The translations under genes and the position numbers were made by a program. Positions 1 to 7,082 of a DNA stretch of 64,000 nucleotides are shown piece by piece (the stretch's first letter is position 1; every line of letters starts with the position of its first letter). Under the pieces are notes generated by a model that saw nothing but the letters and a program-made list of their open reading frames with translations, did no database searches and had not been told where the DNA came from. This DNA comes from Micromonospora sp. MW-13 (GTDB lineage Bacteria > Actinomycetota > Actinomycetes > Mycobacteriales > Micromonosporaceae). The stretch covers positions 62,001 through 126,000 of the forward strand of contig NZ_QKKX01000017.1 in NCBI RefSeq assembly GCF_003434305.1, given 5' to 3'.

Positions 1-339
1 CGCGTTCAGCCAGCCGGCGACCTCCACCGGCACCAACGCCATCGGGAGCATGACCAGCCCACCGAAGGGCGGGTACGTGAAGCCGAGCGTCGTGGAGGGG
101 GCGATGAAGTCGTACAGCTCGTTGCCGTTCGCCCACCACACCACCGCGCCGTGGTAGATCTTCATGTCGAAGAAGTTGTACGGCCGCCCGAAGGCGCCGA
201 TGGCGAACCAGGCGGCGTACGCGACGGCGGCCACGACGCCGGCCCGCACCACGGTCCTGCGGTCGACCCCACGGGTCGCCCGGGTCACGCGGCGAACCGG
301 GGCGAGGCGGTCCATCCGTCGTCCGACGGTCGCCGGCAT
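1..339 (-). CDS. GT87 (DUF2029) mannosyltransferase, N-terminal part, cut by the window edge
   Basis: Only the first 113 residues lie in the window; the frame is open to base 1. Seen: a basic N-terminus, a hydrophobic segment at about residues 31-51, then FDMKIYHGA (57-65) and FTYPPF (87-92). These motifs typify polyprenol-phosphomannose-dependent GT87 mannosyltransferases of actinobacteria, multi-spanning membrane enzymes that add mannose to lipoglycans on the outer face of the membrane. The ATG at 339 is the only sensible start in front of the first membrane helix. The specific acceptor cannot be told from this fragment. Confidence 0.85.
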   Translation of the reverse strand, partial: MPATVGRRMDRLAPVRRVTRATRGVDRRTVVRAGVVAAVAYAAWFAIGAFGRPYNFFDMKIYHGAVVWWANGNELYDFIAPSTTLGFTYPPFGGLVMLPMALVPVEVAGWLNA

Positions 340-553
340 GGCGTGGCCACCCCCATACCAAGGTCGTCCTACCCGTCCAGGTCCAGCACGGAGCCTAGAA
401 CGGCGCCTCACGTTGATGCCTCCCGCGTTATGCGACCGTGTCCGATCCCACACTGGTTTTTTACATTTCCACCGCGTTAACGCGTACCGGGTGGTTCAGG
501 TAATTCGCGGCGTTGACCGGGGGCGGGCTGCGGGAGGGGCGTCGCGCCGCAGG
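340..553. other. Intergenic region with a 12-bp perfect palindrome
   Basis: This 214-bp stretch separates two leftward genes and should hold the promoter of the GT87 gene. It is visibly richer in A+T than its surroundings around 455-495 (a run of six T at about 457-462) and contains a perfect 12-bp palindrome, CGCGTTAACGCG, at 473-484. No coding region is convincing here. The palindrome could be an operator, but nothing assigns a regulator. Confidence 0.4.
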
Positions 554-1096
554 TCAGCCGGGAAGTCGGCGCGCGGTGGCGGCCGATCGTACGGCGATCC
601 GGGCCTCCCGGCGGGCGGTCCGGACGGCCCGCCGCACCGACCGTCGCGAGTGGCCGATCCGGTGCCCCGCCCGCCACCGTAGACCCGGCTTCCCCTCGGT
701 GTCGGCGGCGGCGAGCAACAGCCCGCCGAGGAGGCCGAGATTCTTCATGAAGTGGATCTGGTTCTGCGCCCGCTCGGCCGGGTCGCCCTTCCAGAAGGGA
801 TGACCGGCGATGGTGGTCGGGACCAGCGTGCCGGCGAGCACCAGCGCGGCCGGGCGGGTGAACCTCCCGGTGGCCAGCATCAGGCCGCCGATGAGCTGGG
901 TGGCCCCGTTGACCCGGACCAGCGCCTCGGGGTCGGCGGGGATGCGGGGGGAGACCTGCTGCATCAGCGGGGCGACCCGGTCGGTCACCGGCTTCGCCGT
1001 CGGCACCAGCCGTCCCGGGTTCTGGAAGCTGCGGGCGCCGCTGACCACGAAGATGCCGCTCAACATGACGCGGGCGAGGGAGCGCACGGGTTTCAT
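554..1096 (-). CDS. DoxX family membrane protein
   Basis: A 180-residue protein of the DoxX/DoxD family: short hydrophobic N-terminal helix (residues 7-22), a conserved GATQLIGGLMLATGR segment (about 85-99), a helix around 104-118 and FMKNLGLLGGLLLAA (about 136-150). DoxX-family proteins are small four-helix membrane proteins tied in mycobacteria to redox and thiol homeostasis. The C-terminal 40 residues are extremely Arg-rich and probably cytoplasmic. ATG at 1096 is preferred because it directly precedes the first helix. Stand-alone gene; the neighbour at 1251 is divergent. Confidence 0.85.
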   Translation of the reverse strand: MKPVRSLARVMLSGIFVVSGARSFQNPGRLVPTAKPVTDRVAPLMQQVSPRIPADPEALVRVNGATQLIGGLMLATGRFTRPAALVLAGTLVPTTIAGHPFWKGDPAERAQNQIHFMKNLGLLGGLLLAAADTEGKPGLRWRAGHRIGHSRRSVRRAVRTARREARIAVRSAATARRLPG

Positions 1097-1250
1097 GGAT
1101 CAGTCATACCCCGTCGCGGCGGCGGCTACCCCTGCAACGGCCCGATCCGATCGGTCGGCGTGGACACCGTGGGTACCCATGATCCGGACCGCCACGCCGA
1201 TCGGGGCGACCGTCGCTGGTGGACGGGCTCCGGCCGGTAACCTCGCCCGG

Positions 1251-1796
1251 GTGACCACGCTGCGGCTCCGACCCGAGGGCCCGGCCGACACCGGCCCGAT
1301 CCGCCGGGTGCTGGCCGCGGCCTTCGCCCGCCCCGACGTGTCGACCCCGCCCGAGGTGGGGCTGGTCGACGAGTTGCGTGGCACCGACGCCTGGGTGCCC
1401 GAGCTGGCCATGGTCGCCGAGTACGGCGGCGAGGTGGTCGGGTACGCCCTGCTGACCCGGGTCCGGGTCCGCGCGGACGGCGGCACCGCCCCGGCGCTGG
1501 CCCTCGGCCCGGTCGCCGTCGCGCCGCACCGGCAGCGGGTCGGCCACGGCTCGGCCGTGGTGCAGGCCGCCCTGGACGCCGCCACCGAGCTGGGCGAGCG
1601 GCTCGTGCTGGTGCTCGGCGACCCGGCCTTCTACCGGCGGTTCGGCTTCACCAGGGCCGACCGGATGGGGCTGACCAGCCCGTGGTCCGGCCTGGGCGAC
1701 CCCTGGCAGGCGCTGGTCCTGCCGCCCAGCACCAACGGGGACGGCCCGGTGCCCCGTGGCGAGGTGTTCTTCCCGCCGCCCTGGTCCAGGGTCTGA
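1251..1796 (+). CDS. GNAT family N-acetyltransferase
   Basis: A 181-residue acetyl-CoA-dependent acetyltransferase of the YhbS-like branch. Visible: the beta-strand pair VVGYALLTRVRV, LGPVAVAPHRQRVGHGSAVVQ, which is motif A (acetyl-CoA pyrophosphate-binding Q/RxxGxG/A appears as QRVGHGS), and the C-terminal GDPAFYRRFGFTRA block typical of YhbS-type GNATs. GTG at 1251 is chosen because family homology begins at once (TTLRLRPEGPAD). A longer in-frame reading from 810 has no family similarity and overlaps the DoxX gene. The substrate is unknown. Confidence 0.85.
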   Translation: MTTLRLRPEGPADTGPIRRVLAAAFARPDVSTPPEVGLVDELRGTDAWVPELAMVAEYGGEVVGYALLTRVRVRADGGTAPALALGPVAVAPHRQRVGHGSAVVQAALDAATELGERLVLVLGDPAFYRRFGFTRADRMGLTSPWSGLGDPWQALVLPPSTNGDGPVPRGEVFFPPPWSRV

Positions 1797-1836
1797 CCGC
1801 CGCCCCCGCCCCGCCTCGTCGTCGCCCCGCCGGCGG

Positions 1837-3075
1837 TCAGGCGGGCTGGGTGCGCAGGTAGCGGCCGAAGTGCGGCACGGTGAACGCCACCGTGCCGCGC
1901 TCCCCGGAGTAGATCAGCCCCTTCTTGATCAGCGCGTCCCGGGCCGGGGAGAGGCTGGCCGGCTTGCGTCCCAGCGCGCGGGCGATCTCGGCGGTGGGCA
2001 CCGCCGCGTCCATGTCGTCCCGGCCGCCGGCGTCGCTCTCGACCAGGGACAGCGTCGCCATCGCCCGCATGTACTCGCGCTCGGCCGGGGTGGCCCGCTC
2101 GAACCGGGAGCCGAAGAAACCGACGGCCAGCTCGGCCTCCGCCTCGGGCGCGGCCACCCGGACGTCCGCCGCCGTGATCGGCGAGCGCGGCGCATGGTCC
2201 CAGGTGGCCTTGCCGTACGCCTGGACGAAGTACGGGTAGCCGCCGGACTTCTCGTAGAGCAGGTCGAGGGCCTTCGGCTCGTACTCGACGTCCTCGCGCT
2301 CGGCCGGCGCGCAGAGCGCCTGGTCGGCGGCGATCCGGTCGAGCCGGTCGATGCGCTGGTAGCGGAACAGCCGCTCCGAGTACGACTTGGCTGCGCTGAG
2401 CACGGCCGGCAGGTGCGGCAGCCCGGCACCGACCACGATCAGCGGTGCGCCGAGCTGGGACAGCTCGTGGCAGGCGGCGCAGAGCGCGGAAACGTCATCG
2501 GCGCCGACGTCCTGCATCTCGTCGATGAAGATCGCGATGCCGGTGCCGACGTCGGCGGCCACCGCGGCGGCGTCGCTGAGCAGCTCGACCAGGTCGATCT
2601 CGATGTCTCCGGAGTCGGCCCGTCCGGTGGCCGCGGGCACGTCGATGCCGGGCTGCCAGCGGTCGCGCAGCCTCGGTGCCGCGCCGCCCCGGCCGGCGGC
2701 GGGCGCGGAGCGCTGGGCGAACGCCTTGAGCACCCCGAGGAACGCGTCGATCCGGTCCGGGGCGCGGTGCCGGGGCGCGAGCTCCCGGACCGCCATGTGC
2801 AGGGCGGCGGCGACCGGGCGGCGCAGCGACTGGTCCGGCCGGGCCTCGATCTTGCCGCTGCCCCAGAGGTGGTTGATGGCCTGCGAGCGGAGGGTGTTGA
2901 GCAGCACGGTCTTGCCGACGCCGCGCAGGCCGGTGAGCATCAGGCTGCGCTCGGGGCGGCCCCGCGCGATGCGCTCCAGCACCACGTCGAAGACGTCCAG
3001 CTCCCGCCCCCGCCCGGCCAACTCGGGCGGGCGCTGGCCGGCGCCCGGGGCGTACGGGTTGCGGACCGGATCCAC
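1837..3075 (-). CDS. AAA ATPase, Orc1/Cdc6-like, with C-terminal winged helix
   Basis: A 412-residue AAA ATPase. Walker A GLRGVGKT (49-56), Walker B IFIDEMQD (182-189), sensor region following, and a C-terminal winged-helix-like part (PTAEIARALGRKPASLSPAR, about 345-365). The architecture resembles archaeal Orc1/Cdc6-type and ATPase_2 proteins; the actinobacterial group is uncharacterised. An insertion of about 40 residues (around 120-160) separates Walker A from Walker B. Start: GTG 3075 is preferred because a GATACT -10 box (3085-3090) sits about 9 bases upstream, giving an almost leaderless transcript; the alternative ATG at 3117 would put the palindrome 3096-3115 inside the coding region. 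See the paired GTCTAG-N8-CTAGAC sites. Confidence 0.8.
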   Translation of the reverse strand: MDPVRNPYAPGAGQRPPELAGRGRELDVFDVVLERIARGRPERSLMLTGLRGVGKTVLLNTLRSQAINHLWGSGKIEARPDQSLRRPVAAALHMAVRELAPRHRAPDRIDAFLGVLKAFAQRSAPAAGRGGAAPRLRDRWQPGIDVPAATGRADSGDIEIDLVELLSDAAAVAADVGTGIAIFIDEMQDVGADDVSALCAACHELSQLGAPLIVVGAGLPHLPAVLSAAKSYSERLFRYQRIDRLDRIAADQALCAPAEREDVEYEPKALDLLYEKSGGYPYFVQAYGKATWDHAPRSPITAADVRVAAPEAEAELAVGFFGSRFERATPAEREYMRAMATLSLVESDAGGRDDMDAAVPTAEIARALGRKPASLSPARDALIKKGLIYSGERGTVAFTVPHFGRYLRTQPA

Positions 3076-3095
3076 GAATCGCACAGTATCGGGCC

Positions 3096-3115
3096 GTCTA
3101 GCTGGGAGCCTAGAC
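3096..3115. promoter_or_regulatory. Palindrome GTCTAG-N8-CTAGAC, copy 1 (candidate operator)
   Basis: Six-base arms GTCTAG (3096-3101) and CTAGAC (3110-3115) separated by eight bases. It lies immediately upstream of the proposed -10 box of the AAA ATPase gene and overlaps the expected -35 position, which suits a repressor or an activator site. The same arms with the same spacer length recur at 3170-3189. Actinobacterial GntR and XRE regulators often use CTAG-centred sites; the binding protein here is unknown. Confidence 0.55.
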
Positions 3116-3158
3116 ATCCGTAGAGGAGGCTACCGGCGTGTCGCCGGCCGTCGAGACA

Positions 3159-3200
3159 AAACTAGGGCTGTCTAGCGTCCACGCTAGACAGCCCTAGTTT
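3159..3200. terminator. Perfect 19-bp hairpin containing palindrome copy 2 (GTCTAG-N8-CTAGAC at 3170-3189)
   Basis: Left arm 3159-3177, loop TCCA (3178-3181), right arm 3182-3200, with no mismatch. On the minus strand the right-hand arm ends in TTTT, so it can act as the intrinsic terminator of the LppU-like gene at 3213-4088. Embedded in the stem is a second GTCTAG-N8-CTAGAC whose centre lies 74 bp (about seven helical turns) from copy 1, so the element may double as a remote operator for the downstream ATPase gene. Confidence 0.65.
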
Positions 3201-3212
3201 CGGCTACCGGCC

Positions 3213-4088
3213 TCAGCTCGTGCGCTTCCTCAGGCAGAGCACGTAGTCGAGGGAGTCCAGCGGGTTGTCGTTGACGTAGTTCGCGGTCGACCTCGGGGCC
3301 AGGGTCTTGCACCGGCTGCCGTCCGAGGTGCCCGGGATGCGCAGCAGGATCTCGTACGTGTCCGGCCCGCAGGGCACCTTCCGCAGGTCGGCGTTGGCGT
3401 TGGTGCCGTCGTTGACCACGCAGTCGCCCCTGGTGAGCTCCGGCTCGTCGTCGGAGGGGCTCGGCTCGGCGGTCGTCGGGGCCGCGGTCGGCTCCTCGCT
3501 GGGCCCGTCGGTCGGCGCCGCGGAGGTGGTCACCGTAGGCGTCACGTCGCCGCCCTCGTCGGCCGCCTTCCAGATCCCCCAGCCGGCCAGGCCGAGGCAG
3601 GGACAGAGCAGCAGCACGACCACCAGGGCGATGACCAGGCCGACCGTCCGGCCGCCGCGCTTGGGCGGCGGACCGACGGGCCCGGGCCCGTACTCCGGGG
3701 CCGGCTGGCCCCACGGCCCGGGCTGCCCGGCGGGCGGGAACGAGCCGGCCGGTTGACCCGGGGGCGGGTACCCGCCGGGCGACGGGACCGTCGGGGGCTG
3801 GCCGGCCGCAGGTGGGTGACCGGGCGGCGGGGGGTAGGGCCCCGGCGGCGGGTACCCGCCGGGCTGACCGGCACCGGGCCCGGGCGGGGGATACCCGCCG
3901 GGCTGGCCGCCGCCGGGGGCGGGGGGCGGTGGGTACCCGCCGCCCGGCGGCTGGTTCCACAGCGGGGTGGTCGGCGGCTCCGCGTCGCCGCCGGGCGGTG
4001 GTCCCCACTGGGGCGGGGTCGGGTCGCCGGGCGGCCGGGCGTACGGGTCGTCGGGTGAACCGGAGCCGGGTGGTCCGAAGGATGACAT
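3213..4088 (-). CDS. LppU/SCO3897-like Pro/Gly-rich membrane protein 1
   Basis: A 291-residue protein with a long, low-complexity Pro/Gly/Tyr N-terminus (1-143, many GGYPPPG repeats), one transmembrane helix (about 148-170), a Thr/Ser/Pro/Glu linker and a C-terminal extracellular domain (about 215-291) with GDCV, VPCG, RCKTL and DYVLCLRKR, whose four cysteines could form two disulfides. This matches the actinobacterial LppU/SCO3897 family, whose function is unknown. The ATG at 4088 starts the disordered tail. The paralogue at 4240-5187 lies directly upstream in the same direction; the two domains align through LDYVLCL / LDFVLCL, so this is a tandem duplication. Confidence 0.8.
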   Translation of the reverse strand: MSSFGPPGSGSPDDPYARPPGDPTPPQWGPPPGGDAEPPTTPLWNQPPGGGYPPPPAPGGGQPGGYPPPGPGAGQPGGYPPPGPYPPPPGHPPAAGQPPTVPSPGGYPPPGQPAGSFPPAGQPGPWGQPAPEYGPGPVGPPPKRGGRTVGLVIALVVVLLLCPCLGLAGWGIWKAADEGGDVTPTVTTSAAPTDGPSEEPTAAPTTAEPSPSDDEPELTRGDCVVNDGTNANADLRKVPCGPDTYEILLRIPGTSDGSRCKTLAPRSTANYVNDNPLDSLDYVLCLRKRTS

Positions 4089-4239
4089 CTCTTCCCCAGG
4101 GGTGTGGCGGTCGGCAGCGCGTCCGCAAGGGGCGGACCGCCGACCGGGCGGATCGTCGGGCGACGCCGGCAGCCGCTGGTCGACGCGCTGGCGGCGGGGC
4201 TGGTCGGGAGCGAAGGATGGACTGGTCGGGGGAGCCGGG

Positions 4240-5187
4240 TCAGCGGGCCTTCAGGCAGAGCACGAAGTCGAGGGTGTCCAGCTGACTGTCGAAGAAGTAC
4301 CAGTTGGTGTAGCCGGTCACCTTGGCGCACTTCGTCTCGGCGTCCTTCTCGCCGCTGGTCTGCCCGTCGAAGCGGCGCAGCACCTCGTACGTCTTCGGGC
4401 CGCACGGGGCGATCAGCAGCTTGGGCTTGCCGCCCGCCGGCCCCACGTTGCGGACGCACTGCCCGGCCTTGACGAAGCGGGGGTCGGCCGATGACTCGGG
4501 GGCCGGTGCGGTCGGGGCGGGCGGCGTGGGGGAGGCCGGTTCCTCCGGGGCCGGCTCGGCGGTCGACCGGGTCGGGTCGGCGGCGGGCGGCGGCTCGTCC
4601 CGGTCGAGCAGGTACCACACCAGCGAGCCGCCGCCGAGCAGCAGCACCACGAGGGTGGCCAGCACGGCGATCAGCGGGCCCCGGCCGCGCCCCCGGCCCG
4701 GTGCCGGTGCCGGCTGCCGGGTGTACGTGGGCTGGCCCGGCCCGGGACCCGGGTACGGCCCGGCGGCGTACGGGTCGGCGGGCTGCCGAGCCGCCGGGTA
4801 CGCCGGCCCCGCCCCGCCCGGCCGGTACACCTCCGGGTGGCCGGGGTCGGGCGCCCATGGGTCGGGCGGGCCCCACGGGCCGGGCTGCGGCTCGCGGGAC
4901 GGGGGCGCGTACCGGGCCGGCTCGCCGGGCCAGGGCGCCTGGTCGGGGCGGTGGACCGGCTCCGGGTGCCCCGGCTGGCGGGGTGGCCACGGCCGGTCCG
5001 GCTCCCGCCGCCCGCCGCCCGCCCACGGCTCGTCCGGCGTGCCGTACCCGCCGCCCGCCCACCGCTCGTCCGGCGTGCCGTACCCGCCGCCCGCCCACCG
5101 CTCGTCCGGCGTGCCGTACCCGTCGCCCGGTCGTCGTCCGGGCCACGGCCCGCTGGGGTCCTCACCCGGTGGTCCGTAGTTCGACAT
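4240..5187 (-). CDS. LppU/SCO3897-like Pro/Gly-rich membrane protein 2
   Basis: 315 residues: disordered Gly/Pro/Trp-rich N-terminus that includes three 12-residue repeats (YGTPDERWAGGG), one membrane helix (about residues 180-200, LIAVLATLVVLLLGGGSLVW), an acidic Pro/Ala linker, and the C-terminal cysteine domain GQCVRNVG, IAPCGPKTYEVL, DFVLCLKAR. Same family and orientation as the gene at 3213-4088. ATG 5187 is favoured by the GGAGGG ribosome site about 7 bases upstream; a longer frame to 5310 has no such support and would collide with the divergent exporter gene at 5268. Confidence 0.8.
   Translation of the reverse strand: MSNYGPPGEDPSGPWPGRRPGDGYGTPDERWAGGGYGTPDERWAGGGYGTPDEPWAGGGRREPDRPWPPRQPGHPEPVHRPDQAPWPGEPARYAPPSREPQPGPWGPPDPWAPDPGHPEVYRPGGAGPAYPAARQPADPYAAGPYPGPGPGQPTYTRQPAPAPGRGRGRGPLIAVLATLVVLLLGGGSLVWYLLDRDEPPPAADPTRSTAEPAPEEPASPTPPAPTAPAPESSADPRFVKAGQCVRNVGPAGGKPKLLIAPCGPKTYEVLRRFDGQTSGEKDAETKCAKVTGYTNWYFFDSQLDTLDFVLCLKAR
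5011..5118. repeat. Three tandem 36-bp coding repeats
   Basis: Units at 5083-5118, 5047-5082 and 5011-5046, nearly identical in DNA, encode YGTPDERWAGGG twice and a Pro variant once in the second LppU-like protein. Near-identity at DNA level, including third positions, suggests recent slippage expansion. Confidence 0.85.
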
Positions 5188-5267
5188 GCGCACCCTCCTA
5201 CCCGAGCGGTGAGGCCGGCCACCCACCAGGGCACCGACGTCGTTGGTCACCGTAGCGTGGCCAACCG

Positions 5268-6305
5268 ATGACAACACCTCCTCCACGTGCCGCAGCTCCG
5301 ACCGGATCACCCGTGCCCGCCGGCCCGACCGGGCCCGCCCCGCCCGGCGGTTCCGCCGCGCCGCCGGCCCGACCGGCCCTGATCTGGACGGCGCTGCTCG
5401 TCGTCTACGTCCTGTGGGGCTCCACCTACCTCGGGATCCGGGTCGCGGTGGAGTCGCTGCCGGCGCTCACCTCGGCCGGCCTCCGGTTCGCCGCAGCCGC
5501 CGCCGTGCTCGCGCTCGTCCTGCGGGTACGCCGGGGAGCCGGCGCCCTGCGCGTCAACCGGCGTCAGCTCGGCTCGGCCGCGCTGGTCGGCGTGCTGCTG
5601 CTGGCCGCCGGCAACGGCCTGGTGGTGCTCGCCGAATCCGGCCCGCCCGGGACGGCCGTGCCCTCCGGGGTGGCCGCCCTGCTGGTCGCCACCGTCCCGC
5701 TGCTGGTCGTCCTGCTCCGGACGACGACCGGGGACCGGCCCCGGTTCTGGACCTTCGTCGGGGTGAGCCTCGGTTTCCTCGGCCTGGTCCTGCTGGTGCT
5801 GCCGACCGGCGAGTCGGCGGCGGTGCCGCTGGCCGGGGCGCTGACCGTGGTCGCGGCGGCCACCTGCTGGTCGGTCGGCTCGTTCCTGTCGGGCCGCTTG
5901 ACGATGCCGGCCGACCCGTTCGTCGCCACGGTGTACGAGATGCTCGCCGGTGCCGTGGCGCTGGCCGTGCTCGCCGCCGCCCGGGGCGAACTGCGCGACT
6001 TCGACCCCGGGCGGGTCACCGGCAGGTCCTGGCTCGCCCTGGCGTACCTGATGGTCGCCGGCTCGCTGGTCGCCTTCACCGCGTACGTCTGGCTGCTGCA
6101 CCACGCGCCGATCTCGCTGGTGTCCACGTACGCGTACGTGAACCCCGTCGTCGCGGTCGCGCTCGGCGCGCTGCTGGCCGCCGAGCCGGTCACCGCCCCG
6201 GTGCTGCTCGGCGGCGCGGTGATCGTCGCCGGCGTGGCGTTGGTGGTGAGCACGGAACGCCCCGGACGGCGGACCGGGGCGGCGGACCGGGCGACCCGGC
6301 GGTAA
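5268..6305 (+). CDS. EamA/DMT family exporter
   Basis: A 345-residue protein with about ten membrane helices in two homologous EamA halves. Half one begins with LLVVYVLWGSTYLGIRVAVE (about 45-64), half two with VVAAATCWSVGSFLSGRL; both carry the proline-containing EamA signatures (for example SLVSTYAYVNPVVAVALGALLAAE near the end). Such transporters export amino acids, metabolites or drugs. The first 35 residues are Pro/Ala-rich and cytoplasmic. A TAGCGT box at 5253-5258 lies nine bases before the ATG, consistent with a very short leader. The prepilin peptidase gene follows after ten bases, probably on the same transcript. Confidence 0.85.
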   Translation: MTTPPPRAAAPTGSPVPAGPTGPAPPGGSAAPPARPALIWTALLVVYVLWGSTYLGIRVAVESLPALTSAGLRFAAAAAVLALVLRVRRGAGALRVNRRQLGSAALVGVLLLAAGNGLVVLAESGPPGTAVPSGVAALLVATVPLLVVLLRTTTGDRPRFWTFVGVSLGFLGLVLLVLPTGESAAVPLAGALTVVAAATCWSVGSFLSGRLTMPADPFVATVYEMLAGAVALAVLAAARGELRDFDPGRVTGRSWLALAYLMVAGSLVAFTAYVWLLHHAPISLVSTYAYVNPVVAVALGALLAAEPVTAPVLLGGAVIVAGVALVVSTERPGRRTGAADRATRR

Positions 6306-6315
6306 CGTCCGGCCG

Positions 6316-7023
6316 GTGTCCGCCGCCCCGCCGACCGTCCTCGCGGCCCTCGGCGCGGCGACCGGCGCCGCCGTACCCTGGCTGGCCGGCCGCTTCACCA
6401 CCGCGCGCCCGGCGGGCAGCCCCGTAGCCGCCGGACCGGGTGTCGGGGGTGCGGCCGGGTCGGGCGTGGGGTCGCCCCGCCTGCTCCAGTCCGCCCGGTG
6501 GCGGGCGACGACCGGCGCGATGGTCGGGGCGGTCGTCTTCGGCGGGCTCGGCGTCGCCCCGGGCGTCGGGCCGGCGCTGCCGGCGTTCCTCGCGGTGGCC
6601 ACGGTCGGGCTGCTGCTCGCCGTGGTCGACCTGGCCTGCCTGCGGCTGCCCGACCCGCTGGTCGGCGCGGCGGCGTTCGGCGCGGTCGCCGGGCTGGTCG
6701 CGGCGGCGGCGGTCGAGGGCCGGCCGGGCCGGCTGCTCGGCCCACTGGCCGGTGCCGCGCTGGCGTTCACCGGGTACGCGCTGCTGGCCCTGCTGCCCGG
6801 CTCCCGGCTCGGCTTCGGCGACGTCAAGCTCGCCGCCGTGCTGGGGCTGCCGCTCGGCTGGCTGGGCTGGCCGACGCTGCTGGCCGGGCTGGTCCTGCCG
6901 CACGTGCTGCACGGGCTGGCCGTGCTCGGCCTGCTGGCCGCCCGCCGGGTCCGCCGGGACACCCTGCTGCCGCTCGGGCCGGCCCTGCTCGCCGGCGCGT
7001 GGCTCGCCGTTCTGTTCACCTGA
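6316..7023 (+). CDS. Type IV prepilin peptidase (A24 family)
   Basis: A 235-residue membrane aspartic protease. The two catalytic aspartates are visible: the first in VDLACLRLPDPL (Dx4RLPDxL pattern) and the second in LGFGDVKLAAVLGL (GxGDxKL). Six or seven hydrophobic segments surround them. These enzymes cleave the leader of type IV pilin or Tad/Flp pilin precursors at the cytoplasmic face. The N-terminal zinc/methyltransferase domain of the Gram-negative PilD is absent, as usual in actinobacteria. GTG at 6316 gives the shortest gap to the upstream exporter. No pilin or Tad genes lie in this window. Confidence 0.85.
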   Translation: MSAAPPTVLAALGAATGAAVPWLAGRFTTARPAGSPVAAGPGVGGAAGSGVGSPRLLQSARWRATTGAMVGAVVFGGLGVAPGVGPALPAFLAVATVGLLLAVVDLACLRLPDPLVGAAAFGAVAGLVAAAAVEGRPGRLLGPLAGAALAFTGYALLALLPGSRLGFGDVKLAAVLGLPLGWLGWPTLLAGLVLPHVLHGLAVLGLLAARRVRRDTLLPLGPALLAGAWLAVLFT

Positions 7024-7082
7024 ACCCGGCGCCACGCCAGCGCCGGTGCGCAGGAGCCCTGCCACGAGCAGGACACCTACCC

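Noticed and set aside
5011..5118. Possible CRISPR-like array
   Set aside because: Units are contiguous, in frame inside a coding region, without spacers; no cas genes.
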